Part shown: one piece after another, positions 51,198-61,298 of the stretch
How the letters are laid out: every line of letters begins with the position of its first letter
How positions within the stretch are numbered: position 1 is the first letter of the stretch
Assembly (NCBI RefSeq): GCF_000305775.1
Contig: NC_018866.1
Span: 496,001 to 560,000 of the forward strand
Source: Dehalobacter sp. DCA
GTDB lineage: Bacteria > Bacillota > Desulfitobacteriia > Desulfitobacteriales > Syntrophobotulaceae
Direction of reading: 5' to 3'
DNA: 64,000 nt
Notes under the pieces: generated by a model
Seen by the model: only the letters and a program-made list of their open reading frames with translations
Told to the model about the DNA's origin: nothing
Databases searched by the model: none
Translations under genes and position numbers: made by a program

Positions 51198-53092
51198 GTG
51201 CGCCCGGCATGGGCAACAACTCGGCGGTGAGAGTCCGCTGCACGCTTGGTAGTAGGAAGTGCTAGCCGAACGGCAAGGGTGTCCATCGTGAGGTGGAATC
51301 TAAAGGAAGCCGTAAGCAAAGTCCTGAACCGACGAACAGAAACCGCATATAAGGCTGAATCAGGGTGGACGAGTTTGCTTAATAAAACAAAGTCCAATAC
51401 TACCCGAACCCTGTACAGTAAATGCGGCGGTTACATGGGATGAAGGTTGTTGTTCTTACCCGGGGAGATCTCATACCACGCTCCCGACAAGAGGGACGCA
51501 TTCGACGACCCACAGGAGCAAACCGCGCAGTGATGTGTAGCTGAGGCATGAGAAGTCAGCAGAAGCTATAGTACCGCGGAAACGCGGGAAGGGCTGAACA
51601 GTAGTAGTCTTTTGAAGAAGGAAGAAGGTGGACGATGTGAAGAAGGCAGAATACGAGGGAAACCTTGGCTGCCGCCCGGAAGATAGGGTGGAACCCGAAG
51701 ACAACGGCGGAGCGCGGAGCATCGTTGAACGAGAAACCAAGGAAAAAGACGGTGCAGTCGACCTAATGAAAAGACTTCTGGACAGAGAAAACCTGAACAG
51801 GGCTTTCAAAAGGGTTAAGTCAAACGGTGGAGCAGCAGGAGTCGACGGAATGACCGTGGATGAAATGCTGCCCTGGCTCAGGAAACACAGAGAGGAGTTG
51901 CTACAGAGTTTAGGAAACGGGATGTACAGGCCTCAACCGGTTAGGAGAGTAGAGATACCCAAACCGGATGGAGGAGTACGAAAACTTGGTGTGCCAACGG
52001 TCATTGATCGGATGGTGCAACAGGCATTGGTGCAGATATTGCAACCAATCTTTGAACCGCTGTTTTCGGAGGCAAGCTACGGCTATCGACCGGGGCGCAG
52101 CGCACAGCAAGCCATGAAGGAAGCGAAAGAGTACTACGAACAGGGATATACCCGCGCAGCGGATATCGATCTGTCAAAATACTTCGATACGATGAATCAT
52201 GAACTGCTGATGAATATAATACGCAAAGAAGTAAAAGATAAGCGGATTATAGACCTCATCAAGAAGTTTCTGAAAAGCGGAGTCATGGAGAATGGAGTGA
52301 AAAGCAAGACGGAGGAAGGCAGCCCACAGGGAGGCCCGTTATCTCCGTTACTTTCGAATATCTACCTCAATGAATTCGACAAGGAAATGGAAAGACGGGG
52401 GCACAAGCATTTGCGATACGCGGATGACATTGCTGTCTACACCAAGAGCCGCAGAGCAGCAGAACGTGTATTAGAAAGCTGTAAGCAGTACCTTGAGAAG
52501 AAACTAAAGCTGAAAGTGAACTCGGAAAAGAGTAAAGCGGGATCACCGCTGAAGCTTAAGTTCCTTGGCTTTGCCTTGTACAGGACGGGCAAAGGTACGG
52601 GAATACGGGTGCATGAAAAGTCAATGAAGAAATTCAAGGAAAAGCTCAAAGGCATCACAAAACGGAATCGCGGAAGGGCCATTCAACAGATTCTGAAGGA
52701 ACTGAAGCTATATACAACGGGGTGGCTTAATTATTACGCTATTGCCGGTATGAAGAGCAGAATTCAGGAACTGAACAGGTGGCTGAAACGACGGATACGG
52801 ATGTATATCTGGAAGCAGTGGAAGAAACCAAAAACCCGAATCGGGAACTTGATAGCACTCGGCATGTCGGTTTACTGGGCACACAAGAATGGGTACACTG
52901 GCAAAGGCTACTGGAGAGTAGCCGGGAGCGGGATACTTAATCATACGTTGACTGACAAATACCTCGAATCCCTCGGCTATGATGACATAGCCAAGAAATA
53001 CGAGGTACTGCACTTAAACTATTGAACCGCCGTACGCGGAACCGCACATACGGTGGTGTGAGAGGCCGGGGGCGAGACGCCCCCTCCTACTC
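51198..53092 (+). mobile_element. Group II intron with its own reverse transcriptase
   Basis: The 5' end GTGCGCCCGGCATGGG is typical of group II introns. The structured 5' part (51198-51627) precedes the maturase gene. Domain V (GAACCGCCGTACGCGG...CATACGGTGG, about 53025-53060) and domain VI (GGGGGCG...CGCCCCC then CTCCTACTCGAT) follow it. The exact 3' end, about 53084-53092, is uncertain. Insertion directly behind a terminator hairpin is the habit of the bacterial class C (IIC) group. Confidence 0.85.
51628..53025 (+). CDS. Group II intron reverse transcriptase/maturase
   Basis: The 465-residue protein begins at GTG 51628, or GTG 51637 with a better-spaced AAGG site. Reverse transcriptase blocks are RPQPVRRVEIPKPDGGVRKL, GVPTVIDRMVQQAL, YGYRPGRSAQQAM, DIDLSKYFDTMNHELL, GSPQGGPLSPLLSNIYLNE and the catalytic RYADDI. 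The maturase domain with WLNYYAIAGMKS and WLKRRIRMYIWKQWKKPKTR follows. No HNH endonuclease is seen. The frame is intact, so the intron may be mobile. Confidence 0.93.
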   Translation: MDDVKKAEYEGNLGCRPEDRVEPEDNGGARSIVERETKEKDGAVDLMKRLLDRENLNRAFKRVKSNGGAAGVDGMTVDEMLPWLRKHREELLQSLGNGMYRPQPVRRVEIPKPDGGVRKLGVPTVIDRMVQQALVQILQPIFEPLFSEASYGYRPGRSAQQAMKEAKEYYEQGYTRAADIDLSKYFDTMNHELLMNIIRKEVKDKRIIDLIKKFLKSGVMENGVKSKTEEGSPQGGPLSPLLSNIYLNEFDKEMERRGHKHLRYADDIAVYTKSRRAAERVLESCKQYLEKKLKLKVNSEKSKAGSPLKLKFLGFALYRTGKGTGIRVHEKSMKKFKEKLKGITKRNRGRAIQQILKELKLYTTGWLNYYAIAGMKSRIQELNRWLKRRIRMYIWKQWKKPKTRIGNLIALGMSVYWAHKNGYTGKGYWRVAGSGILNHTLTDKYLESLGYDDIAKKYEVLHLNY

Positions 53093-53146
53093 GATTGATG
53101 ATATGCTTTAATAAAACTTTTTATATCTTTTGATTTGTGTAAAATT

Positions 53147-53413
53147 TTATCTCCCTAACTCGCTTTTTCGGGTATTGTATTCTTCCAGATCGATTTCCCC
53201 TTTGGCATATCGTTCGCGCAAGATGGCCATAGCGTGGTCTTCCGGTTTACCGGAGGTGTTCTGTCTGTCCAGATAATTTCTAATCAGCCTGACTGCAAGA
53301 AAAATAATTCCCAGCCAGAAAAGCAATTGGATGATCATGACTGCAAATCCCATCCAGGAATAATTGCCTCCCATCATCCAGTCTCCACCTGGTCCATACC
53401 AGCCTCGCATCAT
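53147..53413 (-). CDS. Small SHOCT-domain membrane protein
   Basis: An 88-residue protein with a Gly/Trp/Met-rich start (MMRGWYGPGGDWMMGG), one membrane segment (MIIQLLFWLGIIFLAVRLI) and a C-terminal SHOCT motif (AILRERYAKGEIDLEEYNTRK). AGGAGGTAA precedes the ATG. SHOCT modules are short C-terminal oligomerisation or binding motifs; the role here is unknown. Confidence 0.85.
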   Translation of the reverse strand: MMRGWYGPGGDWMMGGNYSWMGFAVMIIQLLFWLGIIFLAVRLIRNYLDRQNTSGKPEDHAMAILRERYAKGEIDLEEYNTRKSELGR

Positions 53414-53828
53414 TTTTAGTTACCTCCTTTTATATTCTCTTGGATTTTCTAGGCCATTAAAAAAGTAAATCCTAGTTTTGAAAACTATTTTTTTGATTAA
53501 ACCATTGTCATCAATATCTTGTACCATTTGTACCTGATTTATGATGGTTGCAAATCTGAGGGAAGGAAATCAAATCAATGAAATAGGTAATGAATATGCT
53601 GCAGGTTTTTGGCAAGTATAGTGACAGAATGAAAGCCTTGCAGTTTGATCCTAGGAATATTTGTGAAGAAAGTACTGCATGAACGATGGCAGGAAAAAAT
53701 AATTTTTCGCGTGTAAAGGGGATTTCTAAAAATTAGCGAAACAATATGTTTAAAACTAAACCATGCCAGTGGATGAACAGAGAAAAATGATCGAGAAAAT
53801 GACCGAGAAAAACTAAGATGATAGGAAG
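53414..53828. other. Intergenic region, no feature recognised
   Basis: AT-rich, with no consistent coding sense on either strand and no repeat or RNA fold recognised. It should hold the promoters of the divergent SHOCT and lipid-kinase genes. Confidence 0.35.
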
Positions 53829-54779
53829 ATGAGAATGAGCCAGCAGAAATCGCAGAAATCATGGTTTGCTGTTGTGAATCCCCGGTCAGCAAATGGAAAA
53901 ACGCAGGGACTTTGGCCAGGGTATTACCAGCAGCTTCAGCAGGCGGGAATACAGGTCGATTATGCGCTGACCTCCCGCTCCGGGGGAGGAACAGAAATAA
54001 CACGTATGGCTCTGGACGAAGGGTATCGGAGGATGATTGCGGTCGGAGGAGACGGAACTGTCAATGAGGTGCTTAATGGTCTTATTGAGAATGACCGGCT
54101 TGTCGCGGACGATATCGAACTGGCTGTTTTTGAACAGGGAACAGGCGGGGATTTTGTAAGGACAATAAAAACAGGCAAAGAAAAAGGTCTGAACGCCTTG
54201 ATCAGGATGCTGAAGGAGCCCAATATTATTCTTTCTGATCTTGGCCGAGTCGACTTTCTGAATTTTGAAGGGGAAGAACGGACACGTTATTTTCTGAATG
54301 CATCCAATGTCGGAGTCGGCGCGGAAGCGGTCCACAGGACCAATTGCCGGAGTAAAGCGATGGGTAGCAAGCTCTCTTATCTGACCAGTACTTTAGAAGC
54401 CGTTCTATCGTACAAGAGCGTCTGTGTTTCTCTGAAAATGGACCAGGATACATTCTGGGAAGGGAATATCTGGGGGCTTATGGTCTGCAACGGTCAATAT
54501 ATTGGCGGCGGAATGCGTATTGCGCCTGATGCCCGCCTGGATGATGGTTTGTTCGATCTGGTTGTGATAAAAGAAATGAAGCTGTCCAGACTCTTTTCAC
54601 GCTTTCCGCTGCTTTATAAAGGGCAACATATCCATCTTCCTGAAGTCCAAGTGTTCCGCTGTAAGGAAATTGAACTGCATATGCCGGATTCCATACTTTT
54701 TGAAACCGACGGGGAGATCCCGGGGGTATGTCCGAAGGCATACCGGGTAATCCCTAAGTGCTTGAAACTATGGGTATAA
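53829..54779 (+). CDS. Diacylglycerol kinase-type lipid kinase (DagK/YegS family)
   Basis: The 316-residue protein has the family pattern: VVNPRSANGKTQ at the start, MIAVGGDGTVNEVLNGLI (GGDGT catalytic motif), GTGGDFVRTI, GGGMRIAPDARLDDGLFDLVVI and FETDGEIPG near the end. It phosphorylates diacylglycerol or a related lipid at the membrane. ATG 53835 is an alternative start. The next gene follows after 164 bases. Confidence 0.9.
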   Translation: MRMSQQKSQKSWFAVVNPRSANGKTQGLWPGYYQQLQQAGIQVDYALTSRSGGGTEITRMALDEGYRRMIAVGGDGTVNEVLNGLIENDRLVADDIELAVFEQGTGGDFVRTIKTGKEKGLNALIRMLKEPNIILSDLGRVDFLNFEGEERTRYFLNASNVGVGAEAVHRTNCRSKAMGSKLSYLTSTLEAVLSYKSVCVSLKMDQDTFWEGNIWGLMVCNGQYIGGGMRIAPDARLDDGLFDLVVIKEMKLSRLFSRFPLLYKGQHIHLPEVQVFRCKEIELHMPDSILFETDGEIPGVCPKAYRVIPKCLKLWV

Positions 54780-54943
54780 GTTTCCGTTAACGTTAAAACC
54801 ATACGGATGAATACGCATATAGATGAAGATTCTGCAAGGTCAGCTGAAGACAAATATATGTCTGACCAATATTGACCTTTAAAAGGATTTTGCATATAAT
54901 ACAATTAATGGGTAAGGAAAGCAGTTTTGAGGTGGTGAGGACA

Positions 54944-55933
54944 GTGGATTTTAAAGATTATTATCAAATCTTAGGCGTTTCTCCGGATGCAGACAATAAG
55001 GCCATCAAAAAAGCATACCAGGCACTGGCCAAAAAGTATCATCCTGATTTAAACCAGGGTGATAAAGCCTCAGAAGAGAAATTTAAGGAAATTAATGAAG
55101 CCTATCAGGCGATATCCGATCCTGCCAAAAGAAAAAAATATGATGATTTAAGGGCAAACTACCAGCAATGGCAGTCGCACGGCGGCAGAGGGAATTCTTT
55201 TGACTGGTCGGCCTGGCAGGAATCACCGGGGAGCAACCGCTATACCCGTACAATGACGCCGGAAGAGTTCGCGGAAACATTTGGGGACAGAGGTTTTGGC
55301 TCTAGTGCCGGCAGGGGTATGGGGGGATTTTCTGATTTCTTTTCCTCTATCTTTGGCATGGGAGCAGACTATGCTGATGAGTCCGATGATTATTATTCGA
55401 ATAGGATCAGAAGACCGCAGGCCGGCAGGGACATTGAAGGTGAAATCAGTATTACGCTTGAAGAAGCCTATCATGGAACCAAACGGATGATTGAAGTCGG
55501 CGGCCGGAGAATTGAAGCCACTGTTCCGAAAGGTATTAAGAATAACAATAAAATTAGGCTCAGCGGACAGGGACAAGCAGGAGCGAAAGACGGAAACAAA
55601 GGAGACCTTCTGTTAACGGTAAAAATCGTTCCACATCCTGTCTATACCCGGGACGGAGATGATTTGTCCGCCAACATCGAAATCGATTTCTTCAAGGCTG
55701 TACTTGGCGGAGAAGCCCGAGTCAAAACATTAGGCGAAGAAATATCCATCAAGATTCCTCCGCGCACCCAAACCGGAAAAAGTTTCCGTCTGAGAGGGAA
55801 AGGAATGCCTATTCTCAATAAATCCGGCCATTTTGGCGATTTTTACGCAAAGATTACGCTTGTCCTGCCCGAAGAGATGTCTGAGAAAGAAATTAGTATG
55901 CTTCAGGAATTAAGCCAGGAAAGAAACAGCTGA
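54944..55933 (+). CDS. DnaJ-class co-chaperone, CbpA-like
   Basis: GTG 54944 (VDFKDYYQILGVS) with GAGGTGG 8 bases upstream is preferred over the longer frame to 54872. The 329-residue protein has an N-terminal J domain with HPD (KKYHPDLNQ, about residue 35) and a Gly/Phe-rich linker (about 75-150). Two C-terminal substrate-binding domains follow (DIEGEISITLEEAYHGTKRMI, VKTLGEEISIKIPPRTQTGKSFRLRGKGMP). It lacks the zinc-finger of DnaJ, so it is the CbpA type. It stimulates DnaK. clpB follows downstream. Confidence 0.92.
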   Translation: MDFKDYYQILGVSPDADNKAIKKAYQALAKKYHPDLNQGDKASEEKFKEINEAYQAISDPAKRKKYDDLRANYQQWQSHGGRGNSFDWSAWQESPGSNRYTRTMTPEEFAETFGDRGFGSSAGRGMGGFSDFFSSIFGMGADYADESDDYYSNRIRRPQAGRDIEGEISITLEEAYHGTKRMIEVGGRRIEATVPKGIKNNNKIRLSGQGQAGAKDGNKGDLLLTVKIVPHPVYTRDGDDLSANIEIDFFKAVLGGEARVKTLGEEISIKIPPRTQTGKSFRLRGKGMPILNKSGHFGDFYAKITLVLPEEMSEKEISMLQELSQERNS

Positions 55934-55949
55934 TTACTCCAGAGTTAGG

Positions 55950-56100
55950 TCTGCATGCCGCAATTACCGGCGTCAAGCGGAGCATGGAGTGCGCAGCGCG
56001 GCTGTTTGACAGCCACGGATGGACTAATGTTGCGATGCCATGGATGGCAAGGAGCGACTCGCCATGGAGGGCGCAACCTGCCGAAAACGGCTATATATTC
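55950..56100 (+). repeat. Degenerate array of about 25-base repeats
   Basis: Four units with the core GCCATGGATGG start at about 55982 (degenerate), 56012, 56037 and 56061, spaced 24-30 bases. The unit at 56037-56058 matches the dispersed copies at 23919 and 31761. It fills the gap between cbpA and clpB. Confidence 0.45.
56037..56058 (+). repeat. Short dispersed repeat, copy C
   Basis: GCCATGGATGGCAAGGAGCG, matching copies at 23919 and, reversed, 31761. It is one unit of the degenerate array at 55950. Confidence 0.4.
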
Positions 56101-56149
56101 CGTTGACCTACCACAAATACCGGTATGTTAACTCAAAGGAGTGATACGC

Positions 56150-58735
56150 ATGGCTTTTGATACCAACCGTTTTACCCAAAAATCCCAGGAGGCAATCATC
56201 GCTGCGCAAAACAACGCAGAAAGTAACCATAACAGTCAGGTGGAACCCGAACATCTGCTACTAGCCTTATTGGAACAAAATGAAGGCGTTGTGCCTCAAA
56301 TCCTGAATAAATTAAATATTTCGCTAGCTAGCGTCAGCGAGAAGACCAAATCCAGCATCGCAAGACTGCCCAGAATGATGGGAGCGGCTTCTCAGTTGAG
56401 CATTTCTCCGAGAATGAGAACCGTTTTGGTTAACGCTCATGATCAAATGGAGCCGTTTGGAGATGATTATGTCAGCACGGAACATCTTTTACTGGCCGTT
56501 GCTGATCAGGCCGGCGGAGATGCCGGAAAGATCCTGAAAGAAGCCGGAGTTACCCGGGAAGCCCTGTTGAAAGTTCTAAAGGAAATCCGCGGATCTCAGC
56601 GGGTTACCGGTCAAAATCCGGAAGGAACCTATGCTGCCCTGGAACAGTACGGCCGAAATCTCGTGACACTGGCCAGAAGAGGAAAACTAGACCCAGTTAT
56701 CGGCAGGGATGAGGAAATCCGCAGAGTACTGCAGATTCTGTCCCGCCGGACGAAAAACAACCCGGTTTTGATTGGCGAACCAGGCGTAGGAAAGACGGCT
56801 ATTGTCGAAGGGCTGGCCCAGCGAATCGTGCGCGGTGATGTTCCTGAAGCGATTAAGAATAAAGAAGTAATCTCCCTTGATATGGGCGCACTGATTGCCG
56901 GGGCCAAATACCGCGGGGAGTTTGAAGAGCGGCTGAAGGCTGTTTTAAAGGAAGTTGAAAGCCGCGAAAATATTATTTTGTTTATTGATGAACTGCACAC
57001 CGTCGTCGGGGCAGGAGCTGCCGAAGGCGCAATGGATGCCGGCAATATGCTGAAACCGATGCTGGCCCGCGGGGAGCTCAGGATGGTTGGGGCAACGACC
57101 TTGAACGAATACCGCAAGCACATCGAAAAAGATGCGGCGCTGGAAAGACGTTTTCAGACGGTGATCGTTGCACCGCCGACAGTCGAGGATACGATCTCGA
57201 TCCTGAGGGGCTTGAAAGAACGTTATGAGACGCATCATGGCGTCAGGATTACCGACAGTGCGATCATCGCAGCGAGTATCCTTTCCGACCGCTATATCAG
57301 TGAACGGTTCCTGCCGGACAAGGCGATCGACCTGATTGATGAGGCAGCAGCCAGGCTGCGGATGGAAATCACCAGTGAGCCGCAGGAACTCGACGATATC
57401 AAACGCAGAGTCATGCAGCTCGAGATTGAAAGGGAAGCTCTGAAAAAAGAAAAAGACAAAGCGAGTCAGGAAAGACTGGCCAATATTGAAAAGGAACTTG
57501 GGGACCTGAAGGAAAAAAGAAGTGCCCTAGAGGCCCAGCTTCAGGAAGAACGCGAAAAATTGGGCAATATTCACAAGCTGAAGGAAGATATTGACCGGAC
57601 GAGGGTGGAGATTGAAAATGCCCAGCAAAAATACGACTACAATAAGGCTGCCGAACTTCAGTACGGCGTACTGCCAAAGCTTGAGAAAGAGCTGGCCGAA
57701 CTTGAACAGCTCGTATCGGGCCGGGAGAATACGCTGCTGAAGCAGGAAGTCTCAGAAAGCGATATTGCTGAGATCGTTGCCAAATGGACGCATATCCCAG
57801 TCTCCAAGCTTCTGGAAAGTGAAGCCGAAAAACTGATTACGATGGAGGAAAACCTGCATCAACGGGTCATCGGTCAGGACAAAGCTGTCCAAGCGGTAGC
57901 TGATGCGGTCCGGAGAGCTCGTACCGGTTTGCAGGACCCTAACCGTCCACTGGGTTCATTCCTGTTCCTCGGCCCTACCGGAGTAGGGAAGACAGAGCTG
58001 GCCAAAGCCCTGGCAGAATTTCTGTTTGATAATGAACAAGCCCTGATCCGGATTGACATGTCGGAATATATGGAGAAGCATTCCGTGGCCCGGCTGATTG
58101 GGGCCCCTCCCGGCTATGTCGGCTATGATGAAGGCGGACAGCTGACGGAAGCAGTCCGCAGAAAACCGTACGCCGTCATTTTACTTGACGAGGTTGAAAA
58201 AGCGCATGGTGATGTCTTTAATGTTCTGCTGCAGCTGCTTGATGACGGCAGACTCACAGACGGCCAGGGCAGGATTGTCAATTTCAAGAATACGGTTGTG
58301 ATCCTAACCAGCAATATTGCCGGACAGGAGATCCGGGAAATGAATGAAAACCACAGCAGTCGGGAATTGATTCGTAAAACCATTGAAGCCGAGTTAAGCC
58401 GGTATTTCCGGCCGGAATTTATCAACAGGCTTGATGAGACGATCATCTTTGATCCGTTAAAGAAAGAAGATCTTGTCCGGATTGTGGAAATTCAGCTTGA
58501 CCTGCTACGGAAACGGCTGAAAGAAAGAGGACTTACCCTGACTTTATCCGATAAGGCTTTGTACATGCTCACCGAGGAAGGTTATGATCCCGTATTCGGG
58601 GCCAGACCGCTGAAGAGAGTGATTCAGCAGCGAATCCAGAATCCGCTGGCTAAACAGATTCTGCAGGGCGAATTTCCAGAAGGCACCAAAATCCTCGTGG
58701 ATTATGACCAGGACTATCAGTTTAAGAAGATTTAA
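56150..58735 (+). CDS. clpB: ClpB disaggregase
   Basis: ATG 56150 with AAGGAG upstream; the upstream GTG 56141 is not needed. The 861-residue protein has the Clp N-domain ([14 protein letters not shown]), a first AAA+ module ([26 protein letters not shown]), a coiled-coil middle domain (about 400-520, [20 protein letters not shown]) and a second AAA+ module ([33 protein letters not shown]). It rescues aggregated proteins together with DnaK/DnaJ. No CIRCE or CtsR box was recognised upstream. Confidence 0.96.
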   Translation: MAFDTNRFTQKSQEAIIAAQNNAESNHNSQVEPEHLLLALLEQNEGVVPQILNKLNISLASVSEKTKSSIARLPRMMGAASQLSISPRMRTVLVNAHDQMEPFGDDYVSTEHLLLAVADQAGGDAGKILKEAGVTREALLKVLKEIRGSQRVTGQNPEGTYAALEQYGRNLVTLARRGKLDPVIGRDEEIRRVLQILSRRTKNNPVLIGEPGVGKTAIVEGLAQRIVRGDVPEAIKNKEVISLDMGALIAGAKYRGEFEERLKAVLKEVESRENIILFIDELHTVVGAGAAEGAMDAGNMLKPMLARGELRMVGATTLNEYRKHIEKDAALERRFQTVIVAPPTVEDTISILRGLKERYETHHGVRITDSAIIAASILSDRYISERFLPDKAIDLIDEAAARLRMEITSEPQELDDIKRRVMQLEIEREALKKEKDKASQERLANIEKELGDLKEKRSALEAQLQEEREKLGNIHKLKEDIDRTRVEIENAQQKYDYNKAAELQYGVLPKLEKELAELEQLVSGRENTLLKQEVSESDIAEIVAKWTHIPVSKLLESEAEKLITMEENLHQRVIGQDKAVQAVADAVRRARTGLQDPNRPLGSFLFLGPTGVGKTELAKALAEFLFDNEQALIRIDMSEYMEKHSVARLIGAPPGYVGYDEGGQLTEAVRRKPYAVILLDEVEKAHGDVFNVLLQLLDDGRLTDGQGRIVNFKNTVVILTSNIAGQEIREMNENHSSRELIRKTIEAELSRYFRPEFINRLDETIIFDPLKKEDLVRIVEIQLDLLRKRLKERGLTLTLSDKALYMLTEEGYDPVFGARPLKRVIQQRIQNPLAKQILQGEFPEGTKILVDYDQDYQFKKI

Positions 58736-58774
58736 CAAAAAAACGATCGAACGAGTCTGAAACATTAATATAAA

Positions 58775-58815
58775 AAAACAACATGGGTTTTATCTGTTAA
58801 ACCCATGTTGTTTTT
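58775..58815 (+). terminator. Terminator of clpB
   Basis: AAAACAACATGGGTTT and AAACCCATGTTGTTTTT with an 8-base loop and a T-run, 40 bases after the stop. Confidence 0.88.
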
Positions 58816-58914
58816 ATTATTATGACAGGGAATAATGCATAAATTCAGCTCTTTTTGTATATCCTGAAAATACTTAATTCTAAAATACTTAAGAATTTTG
58901 GAAGGTGGGATATC

Positions 58915-59124
58915 ATGCAGCATAGTCAAAGCGAAATCAAGAAAATTCTCGATCAGGGAATGATAACAAGATCTTTAGTTGAAAGCGAAGTATCGATGAG
59001 GAAATGTGAAATGTTCAGTGAAATGGCTCACGACAGGGAAGTAAAAGCATTTTTTAAGGATCAGGCAAGCGCACTCGAGGGAGTAACCGGCTTCCTTAAA
59101 AGTAAACTTGCTCAAATCATGTAG
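58915..59124 (+). CDS. Small protein, likely coat-associated
   Basis: ATG 58915 (MQHSQSEIKKILDQ) has GGAAGGTGGG upstream. The 69-residue helical protein lacks a signal peptide. Size, helical pattern and the position just before a coat F-like gene suggest a spore-coat related small protein; the assignment is tentative. Confidence 0.6.
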   Translation: MQHSQSEIKKILDQGMITRSLVESEVSMRKCEMFSEMAHDREVKAFFKDQASALEGVTGFLKSKLAQIM

Positions 59125-59143
59125 GAAGGGGATTATTAAGTTT

Positions 59144-59341
59144 ATGAGTAATTTTTCGGATCTAGATATGATGTATGACTACGAAAAAGATGTCTCGGCA
59201 GCGGCTTCCGGGTATATGACATTTGCCACCAAAGCCTCGAATGATGAAATCCGGCACCGCTATCTTCAGCTGGCGAATGAAGCAAGCAAAGTCTATGAAC
59301 GTCTGGGAAAACTTATTGAAAAATCCGGAGGATCGATCTAA
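59144..59341 (+). CDS. Small coat F-like protein
   Basis: ATG 59144 is preceded by AAGGGG 14 bases upstream. The 65-residue product (MSNFSDLDMMYDYEKDVSAA, LQLANEASKVYERLGKLIE) resembles short spore coat F-type helical proteins of Clostridia. It follows the 58915 gene after 19 bases and probably shares its transcript. A terminator follows. Confidence 0.65.
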   Translation: MSNFSDLDMMYDYEKDVSAAASGYMTFATKASNDEIRHRYLQLANEASKVYERLGKLIEKSGGSI

Positions 59342-59374
59342 GATTATTTGTTAGCAAGTGGAGATCCATGCGTA

Positions 59375-59421
59375 AAAAAGACGGGTAAGGTTATATAGCG
59401 GTATATCCTTCCCGTCTTTTA
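59375..59421. terminator. Terminator between convergent genes
   Basis: AAAAGACGGG(TAAGG) and (CC)TTCCCGTCTTTT, with TTATATAGCGGTATAT in the loop. It serves the coat-like operon (+) and perhaps ribH (-). Confidence 0.8.
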
Positions 59422-59447
59422 TTTGCCTTGTTTTAAGAATCGATCTA

Positions 59448-59912
59448 CTACGCAAGCTGCTTAAACAGATTCGCGGTTTCAATCGCGGTTACGGCAGCAT
59501 CAAAACCTTTATTGCCGGATTTCGTGCCTGCCCGTTCAATGGCCTGCTCAATCGTGTCGGTGGTCAGAACGCCGAAGATCACAGGAACGCCTGTTTCCAG
59601 ACCGACATTAGCGACACCTTTGCTGACTTCGCTGCTGACATAGTCAAAATGCGGCGTAGCCCCCCTGATCACTGCACCAAGGCAGATGACCGCATCAAAC
59701 CGTTTTTGTTCAGCAATTTTTTTGGCGGCCAGCGGAATTTCAAAAGCACCGGGGACCCAGACGAGCTCGATATTGTCTTCATCAGCGCCATGTCTTTTCA
59801 GCGCATCCAAAGCGCCGCCAATAAGTTTATTCGTAATAAACTCATTAAATCTTCCGGCAACAATCGCAAATTTGAGGTTTTCGGCCAACAGTTTTCCTTC
59901 AATGGTTTTCAA
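59448..59912 (-). CDS. ribH: 6,7-Dimethyl-8-ribityllumazine synthase
   Basis: A 154-residue protein from TTG 59912 (AAGGAAGG upstream). Motifs are [59 protein letters not shown] and [15 protein letters not shown]. It forms the lumazine precursor of riboflavin. It is the last gene of the rib operon. Confidence 0.95.
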   Translation of the reverse strand: MKTIEGKLLAENLKFAIVAGRFNEFITNKLIGGALDALKRHGADEDNIELVWVPGAFEIPLAAKKIAEQKRFDAVICLGAVIRGATPHFDYVSSEVSKGVANVGLETGVPVIFGVLTTDTIEQAIERAGTKSGNKGFDAAVTAIETANLFKQLA

Positions 59913-60039
59913 ATGATATCCTTCCTTTCTTTTACAGCCTGTTTGGTCTTATTTCTTTTATGCTATTTGGTCTCTTTCGTTCTCTATTTTCTTTAATGTC
60001 TTTGTCATTCGTCAATTAAGGATTGCCGATTATCACTGG

Positions 60040-61257
60040 TCAGCGAATATTGGTCAGAAAATGGCCCATTTTTTCTTTTTTGGTTGTCAGGTAGTATTCA
60101 TTTTCCGGTTTCGCGGGCATTTCGATCGGGACGCGTTCGGTGACTTGAATGCCGTAGCCTTCCAGACCTACGATTTTCTTAGGATTATTCGTCATCAGAC
60201 GGACTTTGGTGATACCGAGATCAGCTAATATTTGGGCGCCGACGCCATAATCACGCAGATCAGGAGGGAAACCCAGCGCCAGATTTGCTTCGACAGTGTC
60301 TTTGCCTTCTTCCTGAAGTTTATACGCTTTCAATTTATTCAGAAGTCCGATTCCGCGGCCTTCCTGGCGCATATAGAGAAGTAGGCCGCGCCCTTCGCGT
60401 TCGATTTGCTGAATGGCTGCCGTTAACTGGTCCCGGCAGTCGCATCTTCGCGAGTAGAAAACGTCTCCGGTCAGACATTCGGAGTGGACTCTGACCAAAA
60501 CGGGTTCCCCGTCGTCGACATTGCCTTTGACCAGGGCCAGATGTTCCTTGCCGTCAATTTTGCTTTTAAAACCGACTGCTTTAAACGTCCCAAATTCTGT
60601 TGGAAAATCAATACTTTCGGCTCTTTCAATAAGTCTTTCGTTCAGGCGGCGGTAACTGATCAAGTCTTTGATCGTTACCATTTTCAGATTATGTTTCTCC
60701 TTGAATTTCAGCAGGTCGTTCACCCTGGCCATGGTCCCGTCTTCATTCATGATTTCACAAAGGACACCAGCCGGTTCAAGACCGGCCAGCCGGGCCAGAT
60801 CGACCGATCCTTCGGTGTGGCCGGCTCTGACCAGGACACCGCCTTCCCGGGCCTGCAGCGGAAAAATATGACCCGGTCTGCGCAAATCCTGCGGTTTGCT
60901 GTCTTTGTTAATCAGAACCTGAATCGTATCGGCTCTTTCAAACGCTGAAATCCCGGTGGTACTGGTTGCGGCATCGACGCTTATCGTAAAAGCTGTGCCG
61001 TGGGGATCTGTGTTGTTCTGGACCATCAGATCCAAATTCAGCTCTTTAAGCCGTGCAGCAGTCAGGGAAGTACAGATCAATCCCCGGCCGTAGGTGGCCA
61101 TAAAATTGATCCCTTCGGGAGTCACCTTGGAAGCAGCCATGATAATATCGCCTTCATTTTCCCTGTCTTCATCATCGACGACGATAATCATTTTGCCCTG
61201 ACGAATATCTTCGATGGCTTCCGGAATGCTTGCAAAAATATTTTCTTGTTGTGTCAT
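60040..61257 (-). CDS. ribBA: Bifunctional DHBP synthase / GTP cyclohydrolase II
   Basis: The 405-residue fusion has RibB in front ([44 protein letters not shown]) and RibA behind ([19 protein letters not shown] with the zinc Cys, [29 protein letters not shown]). It makes both starting precursors of riboflavin from ribulose-5-phosphate and GTP. It lies between ribE and ribH in the operon. Confidence 0.96.
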   Translation of the reverse strand: MTQQENIFASIPEAIEDIRQGKMIIVVDDEDRENEGDIIMAASKVTPEGINFMATYGRGLICTSLTAARLKELNLDLMVQNNTDPHGTAFTISVDAATSTTGISAFERADTIQVLINKDSKPQDLRRPGHIFPLQAREGGVLVRAGHTEGSVDLARLAGLEPAGVLCEIMNEDGTMARVNDLLKFKEKHNLKMVTIKDLISYRRLNERLIERAESIDFPTEFGTFKAVGFKSKIDGKEHLALVKGNVDDGEPVLVRVHSECLTGDVFYSRRCDCRDQLTAAIQQIEREGRGLLLYMRQEGRGIGLLNKLKAYKLQEEGKDTVEANLALGFPPDLRDYGVGAQILADLGITKVRLMTNNPKKIVGLEGYGIQVTERVPIEMPAKPENEYYLTTKKEKMGHFLTNIR

Positions 61258-61298
61258 CTGTTTAAGCTCCTTTCGTTAGATAAAACGTTTGCTAAACG

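Noticed and set aside
53575-54003. Minus-strand frame of 142 codons
   Set aside because: Its 5' half is the reverse of the lipid-kinase gene, and the rest has low-complexity Ser/Phe content typical of shadows.
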